Source: Scylla paramamosain
Taxonomy: Eukaryota > Arthropoda > Malacostraca > Decapoda > Portunidae
DNA: 64,000 nucleotides
Reading direction: 5' to 3'
Assembly (NCBI RefSeq): GCF_035594125.1
Contig: NC_087192.1
Coordinates: forward strand, 2,063,501-2,127,500
The notes below the pieces were generated by a model, which did no database searches, was not told the origin of the DNA, and saw nothing but the letters and a program-made list of their open reading frames with translations. Positions 24,309 through 61,119 of the stretch are shown piece after piece (position 1 is the first letter of the stretch; every line of letters starts with the position of its first letter). The position numbers were made by a program, and so were the translations under genes.

Positions 24309-24679
24309 TCATTCTTTGTATTGTTGACTAATCTTTCGTCAAATGTTAAGTGAATCTGACTAAGAAGTGAGTAACAAAACCAGTCACCTTGGAAATAAAT
24401 AAACAGATAAGTTAACAATAATAATGGGGAAATGTTATGACAAGTGACACAAGGACATCCATACATATATATTGCTTTATTAGTTGCATAGTACACTGAA
24501 ACAAAAGGGATAGCTGTATATAATTATCATAAACTAAAACTATACGTGAATTTTTTTATCACAAAATGTACGTATAAATAATAAAACGGATATATTAAAA
24601 CAATCTTCCACTAAAATATCAAGCTTATGGCAGCTGGAAGTCTTGATGCATGTTTCCGACTTCTGTGGCTGAAAATGGT

Positions 24680-24748
<69 letters not shown>

Positions 24749-25720
24749 TGACTATATGGTTTGTACTACCATATCCAAACTTACCTATATATAATAAGTA
24801 TAAACATCCCCCCCCCAAAAAAAAAAAAGAATAAAATAAATAAGAAAAATTTAAAAAAATTAAAAACAGCACTGATGTACTGAGTCCAAATTCTGTTACT
24901 TTACAAACAGGTAGTGAAGAAATACATCAAAATTCTTTCCTGAAGCTGTACTGTTCATAAACAGATAACACCCTAGTAGGGTTTCAAGAAAAGTTACTTA
25001 ATTCCAACCAATGACAGTTATCTAAACTGGAAATCTGAAGGCATGCATTAAGCCTTTGAGACACCTCAGTACACTGGGAATTTTGGTCCCTCTGACTAAT
25101 GAAGGCACTTGACACTTGGATCATTCCTTTTCTATATACACGTGACAGGCAGCCAACATCTCTACCAGGAGGCACGGCACCATCCACACACACACAAGCA
25201 TTTCCTCACATCTTACCTCATTGGAAGAAGACTGATCTTCACAACAAAGCAAGTTAACAGTATTACCTCATATACATGGAAAACATACAAGTAACCACCA
25301 TATCAGAGTTGCATAAGTAAAACTACCTACACTGTCAGTGGCAGTTGAAGCTTCTACTAACAATACTTATAATACCAAAAATCACTGTAACAACCACGAG
25401 CTGCCACCAGACATAGGGTCTTCTTATTCTGCACAGCAACTATTGTACGAGTATATTACAATACCTTAAGGGCACAGCCTTTCTCATTTATTTACATCCA
25501 CAAAGTGACAACTGCTGTAGTGCTATATGGTGATTAAACCCAATGCATATGTAAAAAAAAAGTTAGTTAAGTTAGTTAGTAACATCAAAGTCAGTTACAA
25601 AATTTATCCAAAAATGACAGTTCTTTATGGAGCAATTATCAAATGTTAAAAGAAAGCAATAACTGTAAAATGGTGAATTTGTACAAAAATTCCATAATAT
25701 TTACTTGGATGCTGGTCAAA
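23861..25720. other. Intergenic DNA between tbc1d25 and the 1438-aa gene
   Basis: It contains (GA)n arrays at 24277-24302 and 24688-24747 and no coding sequence. On the minus strand, AATAAA (TTTATT at 25487-25492) lies about 230 nt beyond the stop of the next gene and is a plausible poly(A) signal for it. Confidence 0.5.
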
Positions 25721-38690
<12,970 letters not shown>

Positions 38691-40104
38691 GGTGCTCTCT
38701 GCAGGGAGAAGACCAGTAAGAAATATATATATAAAATGAATTTCTTTCCTGTTCTCTTTGTGAAGATTAACATTCTCTTAACATTCTCATCAATAACCTT
38801 TCTTAACGTTCTCCAGGCTAACATGGAAAGAGGAATATCAAAATAGCATTTATCACATCAGTCCATGGCATTGTACTGACATGTCACTTGCATATTCTCT
38901 GATTCTGACTGCTTATTTCTTTCCATAGATCCATAGTTTTCTTTAGGATAAGATTAATTCAGTTGTGAATCTTTGCAATGACTGACAACTGTAAATGTTC
39001 CCAGTCTCTAAAAATAGAAGTGATCAAATAAAGACCCCAAGAAGAACAACAGCAGAGCCAGGGAAGCATCTCCCTTTACAGCCAAGATACCATTTGCTGT
39101 CTGTGAGGCTTTTCATCCATCATTGTGTTACAAACTAAACATTACTTTGAAAACATGATTTATGCATCAGTTACATCATTACATTTTCTATAGGGGAATG
39201 GAGTAGTGCATGGCCCTGGACCCTGGTGCCCCTACTCCACCAGCAGCTAGTGATGATCCACCCACCACCACCTGGCTCCTCATCTCAAGTGATGTCCCTC
39301 ACTAAATTTTCCCAAGGTATATAGGTAACATCTCTATAAGTAGTAAGTGATTTGCAGTGAAAAAGTGCTGCCTTCTGTGTTCAAAAAGTAATCAGCTTAT
39401 ACTAAAGGGAGGAAATCTAGTATTCTGACATGCTGGTATCTCCTAAACTAAACATCCACTCATAATCTTAATTAGAAAAGCATCCAGATAACCACCATAT
39501 TTTCTTGGTATCATTAACCATGCGAAATAGTTTGCAGTTTGACCTATGAACAAAGGTGAAATTAAATTGGAGAGTACTGAAATCATCAAAACGTCAGACT
39601 GGGTTAAGATTCATTCAGTTCATTAATCTCACAACAGATCCTTTCACTATATTGATATTTTCCTGACAATAAAGTGTCTGGAAATTAGTAAGCTAAAGTA
39701 ATTTCCATAGTCCCCGACACATCTTATTAAAACACAATTTTTACCCCTTACTGACACTCCTGGCAGAGGCAGGTGTAATTATGACATTGTGCCCGTACCT
39801 TACCTTCCCTCCCTCAGCCTTTGCTTGGCTGGGCGGCCCCACGTCACGAGGCACCAGGGCGGGGCTGCAACACCCACCCCACCATCAGACAGGCCTCCAG
39901 CAGGCTCATACAGGCACCACCACTGCCACAGCCTCGTCAGGAGTGCCAGCAGGATGAGGCAAATCCTGCCCACAACAATCAGAGGCTCCAGTGTTTTGAA
40001 TCTCCGCCCGCCCTTCGTGGCTATTCTCCCTTTATTCATGCTTTTTTCACACACGGCAAGCTAATTATACCACGAGGCAGGAAGATCAGTAGATAATTAC
40101 TTAC

Positions 40105-40260
40105 CTCCTTGTTCGTCAGAGTGTCTAGGCCGCAGGAATGAGTAACAGAGACCAAAAACACTGAAACCACAGCCCGCCTCCTGCCGAACACCCCGCCGCT
40201 GCCGCTGTCTGGCCGAGCGTCACGAGCGTAAAGTATTTGTTGAAATGTATTGTGTCTACT
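40105..40260 (-). promoter_or_regulatory. Probable noncoding first exon and promoter of the 1438-aa gene
   Basis: A GC-rich island here contains no ATG on the minus strand. It ends in a near-perfect donor AAGGAG|GTAAGT (gt at 40104-40103). The first coding exon (38636-38698) starts after an acceptor with only eight untranslated bases before ATG, so an upstream noncoding exon is required. Its 5' end is not fixed. A splice from here to 38698 is the simplest model. Confidence 0.55.
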
Positions 40261-43200
40261 TATTCTTTTCTCCTCATCTTGCCGTTTCCCTAAAGTAAGA
40301 GATTGGCTCTATTTACAAGTATCCTCCAGTTCTTTCTGTTCCTTGTATCTTGTCCTGCGACTCCCATCTTTTACAGTTCTACCCCCTATACAAGTTCCAT
40401 GCCAATTATCTTATGATTATGAGTGATAATTAGTCTTGTATTAGTGTGATCCTGGTGGAGACATGCTTATACAGCGCGTTGTTGTTATTATTATTGATTG
40501 TGATGAGGGAAATATATGGTGAATATATGGATATTGGAATAAACATGATTAACTACTCATGGGGTTTAGTTATTTGATATGTTTTAGTGATCAAGTGAAA
40601 GTAAAGAGTTTTCCTATTTCAAATTAATCAAGACCTTTATAGGCCTGTGGTGTGTCCTCTGCCAGGCAGTGACGTAAGACTGGCGGGAGATTCTTGTTTT
40701 CAGTTTTCACACGACAGTCGCAATCACACGGTTCTTACCAGTCAACTGTTGGACTCGGCCAACAACAGCTAATATATATATCCATTAATTTTCATTAAAG
40801 TTGGTGATTGAATTTACTCGTTTCATTAAAAATATTTAAAATATAATAAATAACGATCCCAAGGAAATGTTGAAGAAACCGTTGGATTAGATTAGAGCAA
40901 TTGAATTAGGACAGCGAGTTGTCGCACTGACACGCTACACCACAGACAGTGATGCCTCCTCCATCCTTACTATTTAGGGAGAGTCATGAACTCGTCTCTC
41001 TCTCTCTCTCTCTCTGAGATTAAATGAGCGGGTGTTAGATATAATAAAACCTTGAGAGAGAGAGAGTCCATTTTGGATAAATGATGATGTTAAATAGACT
41101 TTGCAAGAGCTGAGGAAAGTGTTATCCTAAACTGAAATAATTCAGTCATTTACTTATCACAATGGCTACTATACTTAATTTTTCAGTGTTATTAAAACCA
41201 AATTGTACTACCATCTTGATGTCAGAGAAATGTCTAATCTATACCACTCATCTTTCCCCATAAGACACATAAGCACAGCAACTACCTTTTATATTATAAC
41301 AGTATACATAAAAATATGATAATAATTGCAACAGTAATGATGATGACAAACAAAGTTTAAAGGTTCAACACCTCCCTTACATTGACACCAAGATATCCTA
41401 TCATGTTATTTACAAACACATCTTCTCAAAGTATATTTATTTGGCAGCTCATGTACATTGACACACACTAATCCGGCCTCTGAGGTGCACTGGACACTTC
41501 CCAGTCCAGATGACCACACCATCCCAGGCCTTTTAGTTCCTCAAAGAAAGGGTAGAGTTAAAAAAAAAAAAAGAAAAAAAAAAAAAGAAAAAAATACTTA
41601 TTTACATAATTTACAATCAATTTAACCATAAAAGATCTGTGTAGCATTAAAGAGGGCATTGTAAAAATGTTTCTCATTACTAGGGCACCACAAAACTGTT
41701 GATTACAATGGCTAGCTTTTCCTATTCCCAAATAAACTTGTTTCACTAATATTCAGTATAAAAATAACTCTACTTTAAATACATGTACTAACATTTTCAG
41801 ACTTCAAAATATAAAACAAAGGATATACAAAACACTTTTAATACTTCTAAGTTCAAAAACCTGTGGCATGACAGTAAGTCTGCCTCCACATCACAAACCA
41901 ATTAACAAATGATGGCTGTGCTAGTATCTAAGCATCATTATTATACAAAGGAGGAAAACAGCTAATTTTGATCTTTACATGGGTTTTGATGCAGTAATTC
42001 CGAGTTAAACAGATACCATGCCCCTTTCCTTCCTACGCATGCAAGCACAGTTATCAAACTGAAAGAAATAAAAAAAATTCAAACTAGATTTTTTTTCAGC
42101 CAAGTATCAAAATTTAATCTCACATGCTATCTTCAAGTGAATGATGATCAACATTCTAATATTCTTGTCTAGAGCAGTAGTCACTTTTGTGATAGGAACC
42201 AGCCACTGTTGTCATATGAAGCCATCTTTTTTCCTTCATGTCACTCACCAGCATGTAACACTTGCCACAGTGAGTATAAGACAGTGCTTCTGAATAGGTA
42301 GCTGGACACATAAGACCAATAAAACTTAATCAGCCTGCAGTGATCACATAATGCTTGTTAAGTAATGTTTATATCTTAAGCTTGCAGACTGAAGTTCAAT
42401 TACAGCTACTCCACTGCATATAACTACTTGTCATGGGTGAGGCTATATAAATACATTTCAGAAGATACAGCATGATGTGGGCAAGTAATGATGTGACTCT
42501 GAGACTCAACAAGAGGAGGGGTTGGTTCAGATCACACCCATTAATGCCTAAAACTGATCTTGAGGAAAATGATTTGTTAAGCAGTGGGCCACCAAACTCT
42601 GTGTAGTCACTGGGAATCAGGTGTGGCAGTATCACTACCTCCCATTGGCTTCATCCTGGTGGCTCAGAGTTTGGTCTTCACTAGCCTGTCCTTATATTCT
42701 AGCCTCTCTAGTCCAGAGAAATTTCTTAATAATTCAGAAAATTACCATTACATCGATTACATTGCACAGTACAGCCAATGAGAACCTATGCCATAGTACA
42801 CTACAGAAATGTAAGAGAATGGATACTCATTATAAGGACATTATAGAAATCATTAAAAATACTGGTAATGGCAAGAACTGATTATCCACTAAAACTCCCT
42901 AATCTTTAAATTTTTGATGTTTAACACTTACCTGTACCTAAACACTGATAAGGTACAGAAACAGATGTTGTCCCACTTCCTTACGTATATTTCATTATTC
43001 AATTAAAATAAATACCACATGTACTTTTGATGGTTAAATATATGAAAACTTCAATGGTAAAAAAAAAAAAAAGTCAGATGAATAAGAAATACTCACTTTC
43101 ATCCTAAAAGTCAACTCATTCCTATAGAAAGGTCAAAATGGTCTAATATTTTCCAAATTCTGAATCTGCATTCTACAGCAAAACATTATTATCAAGATAC

Positions 43201-46200
43201 ACATGTAGCTTCCTCCTTTCATAAATTTTCTTTGTTAGCAAAGAGTTGGCCACACTTTCCAGTGTTATCAGTGAGACAGATGGACGGTGTAGGCAGCCTT
43301 CTTCAATCAATACGTGTGATGGTCTGACACCTATGATGTGAATCTTGTTTGACAGTGGTTCTGTCTCTCGCTGTATTGTTGTAGAAACTGAGATCTAAGT
43401 GACTGTGCATAAAATGACTTACTCATACCAAGCTTCAACATGTGGCAGATGGCATCAGCTGCTCACTATCTATACCATGGATGACAATATTATTGATCCT
43501 GTGCAAAGCAGATGGCACAGATAATTTTGTTCTGGTTTATTTTGTAATGATTTCTAAGATGAAATTTATTTAACATATTTTACATTATGCTATTTCAAGT
43601 AAAGTACTTGCCTTCAACATAGAGAGTGCACTGCTGTGCTGCATTCTGAGCAGCATTATTACTAATTCCACAAGTAATTAATAATGTTAGCTGCTGTCTT
43701 TGTATGTGAAGGGAACAAGTCAAAGATTTGAGCTGTGATGATCTTGCATAAAGATTACTATAAATGGAGAAAGAGTGGAAGGATGCAGTAATAATGAGGT
43801 GAGATAATGGTTTCAAGGATGCACTATGTGAATGAGATGCACAATTTCTGAATGAATAAAGAGGAATACCATGACACTGTAGGTACTGGAGATGTACTGG
43901 ATATCTGCATCTGCATATGTGAAACATCCACATAATTTTAAAATCTAGATTTGAGATAAAATTATACAATAACATCATCTATATTTGTGATTTAATAGAT
44001 AGTGGCATCCATATCCTCATATACAGAATAAGGAAGTCACATAAATATTTGTCTCTAGCCTTATCACATAAGAAGAGCATGTGGTGATAAAAAAAAATTA
44101 AATAAATAAAAATAAAAATAAATAAGTAAAAATTATTAGTATATATACATATATAACTGGCAGCACTGAACACTCCACCGTTTACATCAGACTGAGTTAG
44201 CATGAAGCTTCAGCACAAATACCTTCTTCTTGTCACTGGTGAATAATACTGAGCAGCAATGAGCACTATTTCCCTTAAAAATTACTTTATTTTTCTTTCC
44301 TCCCTTTCCAATTCTCACATTTACAACTTTCCTCACCCACACCACCCCACTCCTCTCCCCACACACCATATGATCTTGCTTCCACAATGGTAAAATATGG
44401 TCCCTTCCATGGCCACCTTCCATCATGCACTTCATTGCATCACTACATTGTATACTGCAGGTTTTCAGTGTTGTTGGTGAGAATCAGCCTTCTCTCCCTT
44501 AGAGGCCTAAAGGCAAATATATGAAGGAATGCTTATGAATGCAATTGTGAAAGGAATGCAATGCATTTATACACCTCATCTTAATTACCCACCTTTAGAG
44601 GGGATGTCAGCCTGTGATGGTGACAATCTAAACTACTTAACTATTTGGTTGGTTGCAGGACGTCTTTCATTATATATAGCGTCTGTTGTATCATCTGTTG
44701 AAATATATGCATTTTGGGGTATTTTATTCCAGGCTCATAGCCAACATTATGTTTGCCACTCAATACAACCCATTAGGAAGAAAAAATAAAATAAATAAAA
44801 TAAATAAATAAATGAATAAAAATAAAATAAATAAATAACCAAAAAAAAGTAAATAAATAAATATATAAAATAACTTTTCGTCCACTAATATGAACACCAT
44901 GTTCATATCCAAAAGTTATGCATGTTTCATGAGAACCTCACACCTTATAGCTCAACAGGTCTGTTTACAGACAGTAGGAATGGACAGGAATAAATTCGGA
45001 ATTAGTTCCTTTAATTCTACTTCTTACCCTTCAGAACTGATCCCCATGCAGTGATTCTGCTGACATCACAATATAAGTAAGATGCAGTGACAATGACCCA
45101 TGTGCTAAGTGTGACCACTGAAACCAAAACTATTCTAAGACTCCAGTGTGTGATGGGCATAGTGTTGATCGCATCCAATGCAGCACATCGTGCCAGCCTT
45201 GCTAGGTGCAGGGCTGACTCAACATAATTTTGCTGTCTGTCTGCTGGCCCTGACCACCATCACAGGCTGCAATGACTGCCCCTCAATCACCATTTATTAT
45301 AGATATTCATCAAGCCAAAAATATTAGAGCTGAATTGATATTTCATTATTAGATTGAAGTAAATACTATATTGAATTCTACATTTGGTCTGTTCTAAGCA
45401 GTGTTCATTATATCTCATTCTTTATAATGAAGGATTACTGTATTTAAAATGTATTCATGAAACATGAGGCTATTAATGCCTATACCAGCACATGAGTGAC
45501 TGTCTAAATTATGAGACCAGTTGGACAATGAGACATGCCAGAAATATTTACATGGATCAAGGGGCAAGGTGCACAAGTCATATGTTAAGAAAAAAAAAAG
45601 TCATCCATGAAAAGCAGCCACACATATGCAGCACACAACCAGCAAATTTACATCATACACAATCTAGTATTTGCAAAATGAAGAAAACTGTTGTAAAAAC
45701 GAGCACAATTGTAGCTTACAATCTCCCAGTTTTATAAATATTATCTTCCATGTAGCTGGAATATGTCCTTCAGCTCTCAGGCAAGACTAAACATTGCCCT
45801 GCCTTCCACCCATCCCTCTAACAACTGATTAATTATCTTCAGACATGAGCAATTTTTGTACTTGTATATATTTACCTTTATGATGTGAGACTTTCAGCCC
45901 AAGTCTCTTTGCTGTACACTGTTGCAGTCTTGAATTCATTTAGAGGAAGTAAGACTGATGTGAATACATAAATGTGATGCTCTATACAGATCATAACAGC
46001 AATGGGGAGGGATCTGGTCACTTCACTGGCCATTGCTTCATTCCTGATTTTCCCTGCAAGTTATGTACTGCAAGACTGGGCTTGGAAATCTTGCATCCTC
46101 TACATTAAAAAACAAGGCCATAACCTTGCACTGGCCCCCATCTTTGCATAGAAGCCAGTAAAACTACACAGCCATAAGGATTTGTGTTGAATTAAAGCTA

Positions 46201-46872
46201 AAAATTATTTGCAAATGAAGATGTGGTTTCAATAGATGTCTGTGATTTCTAAATTTTTTTTTTTTGAAAGTTGAGTTTGACACTTACTACTAAAATTATG
46301 GATAAAAATATTGATAATAACTATTCTTTAGGTTATGCCTGGGTTTCATACTCCATTACTTTGTTAGGCAAGTCTTGAGAATACTTTGGTTTCCAATTAG
46401 TTTTGCCGACTGCTGAAAAGGCAAATAAATAAGAACTTACACTTGATGATAGGTAGATCAATGAAAGACACTACAAATTGCATCTTGCATCCAGATAAAA
46501 TATAAATTTCTATTTGAAAAGTTAAATAAATAATGAAAATGGAACCATGAACTGAGAAGGTAAACACATACCTGGGTGGCATTGCTGCTAAGCAAGCATG
46601 CAATTGTCAAAAGACACTCACAACACTGAGAATAAGGATGCACTTGGTTTGCCTTTCTCTCTTACTCTGTGTCACAAGAGAAAAGAGTTCTTTCCATCTT
46701 AATCTTCCATTTCAACATTCCACAACCTAATAATTCTGTAGCACTCCAAAGATCAGATCAAGGAGGGAGAGTGAGGAAGTTTGAGTTCGATGTTGCTTGC
46801 TTATTTGTTCAATGACAAAAATAAAAATTATACTCATACATTTCTAACCATCTATGTGAAGAGAATGAGAAT
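40261..46872. other. Intergenic DNA between the 1438-aa gene and ankrd54; no gene recognised
   Basis: Near 40600-40780 there is a moderately GC-rich patch with an E2F-like TGGCGGGAGA at about 40682. There are short (TC)n and (GA)n runs near 41000 and A-rich (AAAT)n runs near 41560, 44100 and 44790. Several open frames of 60-127 codons (for example 43595-43978) have no recognisable homology or splice structure. The right end should include the ankrd54 3' UTR. Confidence 0.5.
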
Positions 46873-55754
<8,882 letters not shown>

Positions 55755-55930
55755 TTTCAGCCTTGTACTTACGCCCGTGGCTCAATTGATGCATACATAC
55801 GAGGCACCGTGAGTGACCTGGACTGTGAGGCAGGGGATGGCTCAGCTGGGAGAGTGTAAACAAGCAGGCAGGCTGGGACGGGACGCTCTCTCTCTCTACC
55901 TCCGGGTTGTGCTGCATCTGGCCTGTCCCA
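55755..55930 (-). promoter_or_regulatory. Probable promoter / 5' UTR of ankrd54
   Basis: A GC-rich segment upstream of the ATG at 55754 with no in-frame coding homology. The start site and core elements could not be fixed. Confidence 0.4.
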
Positions 55931-56340
55931 CCTCTATTTACCCTAAAACCTGTTTATTTAGGTACCTCATTAATTGATTATACTGGAAATATTGTTTTGT
56001 GTATTTCACCTTAGGTTATTATTATTATTTTCTGTTTCTAAGTAGTGTGGTTTATTCGTTTTACCATCCGTAAAATATGCACTAACAACAAAAACAATGT
56101 AAGTGGATTCGACGGTAATGCGTTTTCTCGGCCTGAAATTGGGGTAGCTTCGCGGCTTTGTTCAAATTATTAGCAAACGTGTGAGTTTTGTGCATCATAG
56201 GTTTGTTGGTTATAAAGTTATGGACACAAACCTTTTTCTTTTTTTTTTTTGTTCTTTAAATATTGTAGCTAGGATGCGCATCATCTGCCTTTATTTTATT
56301 TTAATCTATTTATTTTATTTTTTTGCTTTTCTCACTTTGA

Positions 56341-56388
56341 TACTAGACTTTGATCTTAGCCAAAAGGCTTTGCATCTTCTCTACTCAT
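56341..56388 (-). pseudogene. U2 snRNA 5'-end fragment (pseudogene)
   Basis: The minus strand contains GCCTTTTGGCTAAGATCAA, identical to the conserved 5' part of U2 snRNA, followed by AGTCTAGTATC where U2 has GTGTAGTATC. The branch-point-pairing GTAGTA is altered to CTAGTA and homology stops after about 45 nt. An A-rich tail follows, so this looks like a truncated retrocopy and not a working snRNA gene. Confidence 0.75.
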
Positions 56389-56394
56389 GATTAA

Positions 56395-57075
56395 AAAACA
56401 CTTATGTGACCGCCCTTTAACACGGGCGTTTTGATCACGCGACTCGGCGGCGCTACCGAGTCGCGAAGTGGTCTCATAAGTTTCCACTGTTTTCGTATGT
56501 GGGCTTCTACACGGGGTTTCGATGAGGGCAACTGAGGCGGCTACATCTGTCCCCACGACCGATATCAGCGACTGGTCGCTTGGAGGCGACTTTGTGCCGC
56601 CCGAACGCGCGACCGTAAGGGAAGAGAAAGGGAAGAAGTGGTGGAAAAGGGGGAGGAGGGGGTGGTGTACTGTGAAACTATGACATAATGAAACAAAATA
56701 AAAGATGGTGAAGGAAGTTTTATACTATGAAATCATAAAAAAAAATAAATAAACAAAGAATAAGGAAGGATGGCGGGGGAGGAAGCACTGTCTGTTTAAG
56801 ATTTACGTTAGTGTATAAAGCTCCCCAAATGTTAAGGGATGCATCCATAGTGATCGTCGTCGAAGGAGAAGCAGAATAGTAACAGCTTCCTTATCAGAGT
56901 CCATGATGCTGACCCAGGCTGAGTGGGCCTGCAGAACGTTTCTCAGCAGCGAGCCTTTTCACACGAGTGTCGCTGACGCTAACCGGTCGCGAGTTTTGAC
57001 CGCATGCATTAGCGTTTTGGTCTCGTGGCCGAGCCGCGCGACAAAACCGCCCGTGTGCGAGGACCCTAGTGTTTA
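56395..57075. mobile_element. GC-rich DNA transposon/MITE with terminal inverted repeats
   Basis: The left end reads AACACTTATGTGACCGCC, then CACGGGCGTTTTG and CGCGACTCGGC. The reverse complement of the right end reads AACACTAGGGTCC, then CACGGGCGGTTTTG and CGCGGCTCGGC, an imperfect inverted repeat of about 45-50 bp. CpG content is much higher than in the surroundings. No transposase was readable. The superfamily is not fixed; PIF/Harbinger-like or hAT-like are possible. Confidence 0.55.
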
Positions 57076-57086
57076 CAAGATTTTCC

Positions 57087-57312
<226 letters not shown>

Positions 57313-57339
57313 TCTTATTTATTTGTTTTTTTTTTTCCA

Positions 57340-58754
<1,415 letters not shown>

Positions 58755-59223
58755 TCCAGGCAACAGTATCCTGAAGTTTCTCTCTTCTCCAATTCTCACT
58801 ACTGCTCTAACACTTGGACTGCCCTCAGCTCAAATCACATCTCCCAAATTAGAAAATTTCTCTAAACATTCAAAGAATTAACAACGAATGCTAGCTGCTA
58901 TGTACGAGTACCGTCGGCTATTATGTACCGGCTCCTATGAACCACTGCTTTGGCTTATATGTACCAAACAAGGCTGCTACATACCAGCTACCAAGTAGGG
59001 AGATAAAAATTAATATTGTAAGAAAGAAGTAATAAAACTACATTAAAATATAAAACACGAAAAAAAAAAAATAAATAAATAAAACTGTATTGTCAACTAG
59101 TACAATCAATAGAATTCAGCATACACTGATTTAATACAGGCTTAGTCCTCAGCATGATCCATGAGTTCAGCACACAAGTTAAAAAATGCATCGGTTTTTA
59201 TCTCTCTCTCTCTCTCTCTCTCA

Positions 59224-59428
59224 ATAGTTACACGGGTTTTCAAGGGTGTTTTTACGGTTCTAGTGACAGATTAACATAGTTTCTACATTACTAACAGGAG
59301 AAACTTGCTTTTAAAAGGCTGTCATTGAAGTAATACAGTTTTTTAAGGGTGTTTTTAGTTCTAGTGACAGATCTACAACATTTCTATATTATTAACAGGA
59401 GAAACACTCTTGAAAACCCTGGTAATTA
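59224..59428. mobile_element. Small inverted-repeat element with internal 103-bp tandem duplication
   Basis: The left end ATAGTTACACGGGTTTTCAA and the reverse complement of the right end ATAATTACCAGGGTTTTCAA match over about 26 bp. Inside, a unit starting AAGGGTGTTTTTA and containing GTTCTAGTGACAGAT and TAACAGGAGAAAC occurs twice, about 103 bp apart. It is a MITE-like element with no coding content. Confidence 0.6.
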
Positions 59429-59459
59429 TCATTTTGGCTTTGAGAAACAGTCGTGAGGA

Positions 59460-59864
59460 GAGAGGGAGAGAGAGAGAAGCATTTTAGTTGAGCCTATCCT
59501 GCGCTCGTTCGTGTTTGCTGCGGTGACACGGTGCAGCAGTGAGTGAAATTTTACTTCATAATCACGTAGTCGTAGTGGGTGTGGAGTGGGGAAAGGGAAG
59601 TGAGGAAGTGAGGATATTATATGACATATTATTTGATAACATGTCACCTTTAGTGAGTGTTAGTGTGTGTAATAGTGAGTGTGGTTGGAGCAGTGATACG
59701 TGGCGCTGGGGAGGGAGAGCGGGTGGCTGGCTGGCTACATTGTTTTGGTCAACACCGGTCAGTCTTGCCCCACAAGCTCTTTTAACCAGTGTTTCCGTAT
59801 TCCCGGCAGCTTTTCCCTGTACCGAGCACCGCCAAGCAGCACCAGAGAGGCACCAATACGTAAG
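59460..59864 (+). promoter_or_regulatory. Possible promoter and noncoding first exon of a plus-strand gene beyond the window
   Basis: The stretch is comparatively GC- and CpG-rich. It contains an initiator-like GTCAGTC at about 59758 and ends in a consensus donor TAAG|GTGAGT (gt at 59865-59866). Between them no ATG occurs, which fits a 5' UTR exon with a long first intron covering the rest of the window. No downstream coding exon is visible, so this remains a prediction. Confidence 0.4.
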
Positions 59865-59869
59865 GTGAG

Positions 59870-61115
59870 TCCAGCGGTGCCAGCCTCACCTCAGTCAGCC
59901 TTCCTGCCTTCACTACATCCTCCTCCTCCCTGTAGTCTCGTTTATTTAGGTTTTATTATTCGTCTTTTTTAGGCATGTTTTAAGGTTGTTGACTTATTTT
60001 TAGAGTTTGTTCACATCTGAGTCTGGAAACTTGGAGATTTAGGCAAATAATGAAAGATTCGTATATTTGTAAACAAGCTGTCTGCTGAGGTAGAGGCAGG
60101 ACGTCAGTGTTTTCAGCCATTATTTGCTTCGTCTCTCACCTACTGTAAGCCAAACATGTCATAAGATGGAACCACATGTCTGGCCTTCATATTCGCTAGT
60201 CAGATAAATCCACCGTTGCCTACTTTTGGTCTCATGAACGAATAATTAAGGCAACATGGCCGCTGGCTACCCCACTAAGGTCTCCGCCGAGGGCCGCCAT
60301 GATGGCCTGCTGCCTGAGCCAACTTGTTGGGTTCCAATATTTTTTTTGAATTTTTCTGAATGACTATTTGGCTTCTATAGTAAGTTTTTATGATTTATAA
60401 AAATATTTCGTTGCTTTTGAAGTGCGTTTCTTGCCTCAGTTAAGTAAATGTGGTGAATTTGCTGCTGTTTTTTGCATAAATATAGGACGGTTTTTACGGT
60501 GAAATTTACCCCCCCCTGGTTTTTGGCTCTTTTATTTGAGGCTGTAATGAAGGTTTTATTGCTTCAAAAAATAGTTTATGATATTTAAAGTGTTTTGCGT
60601 TTCTGATGAGCTAAGTGTGTGGAATCTAAAATAGCTTTTGATGCCGTTAAAAGTGGTGATTTTGTCATTTTTTGGATTTTTTATTTGAATATCTTAGCTT
60701 GTAACTAACTTTGCATTGTTTAGAAAAACAGTTCAGATTTTTTAAAGTGTTTTTTCATTGGTGTAAAATGAAATGGGTGGACTTTTCAATGATTTTAATG
60801 GTGTCAAAGATTCAACACTTTTTACATATTTCATATTAATATTTCTTTACAACTGCTCAGGCTGGTGATGTTTTGATATTGTGAATATTAGTTAAAGTAA
60901 TTGTCAAGTCAGAATATATAAGGCATTCGAGCCTAGCTTCGTTTTTTCTAGGGGTCAATTTTGAAATGAAATACGTACGTCAGCCAGCGGGGCGCCGGCA
61001 GCCACCGCCTGTGACGTCATCAATGGTCCTGGGACTCGCTCGGATACAGTGTCTCCTGGTCAGTATTTACCGTAATTTCCAGTGTTTTTCCAGGTGTTTC
61101 CAAGCTCAGGTATGT
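59870..61115. other. Presumed long first intron; no coding sequence recognised
   Basis: It includes a GC-rich patch with ATGGCCGC and GCCGCCATGATGG near 60256-60306, and a palindromic CRE, TGACGTCA (61012-61019), within a GC-rich segment starting near 60970. Confidence 0.4.
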
Positions 61116-61119
61116 AGGT

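Noticed and set aside
40680..40780. E2F-like motif and GC-rich patch as a divergent promoter
   Set aside because: No plus-strand exon follows before 46 kb, so evidence is too thin to annotate as a promoter.
43595..43978. 127-codon minus-strand open frame
   Set aside because: No recognisable domain, repeat or splice structure; length is within what AT-rich intergenic DNA yields by chance.
60256..60335. ATGGCCGCTGGC start with a good Kozak context and 20-odd GC-rich codons
   Set aside because: No recognisable protein, no convincing donor before the stop; kept only as a possible regulatory motif cluster.
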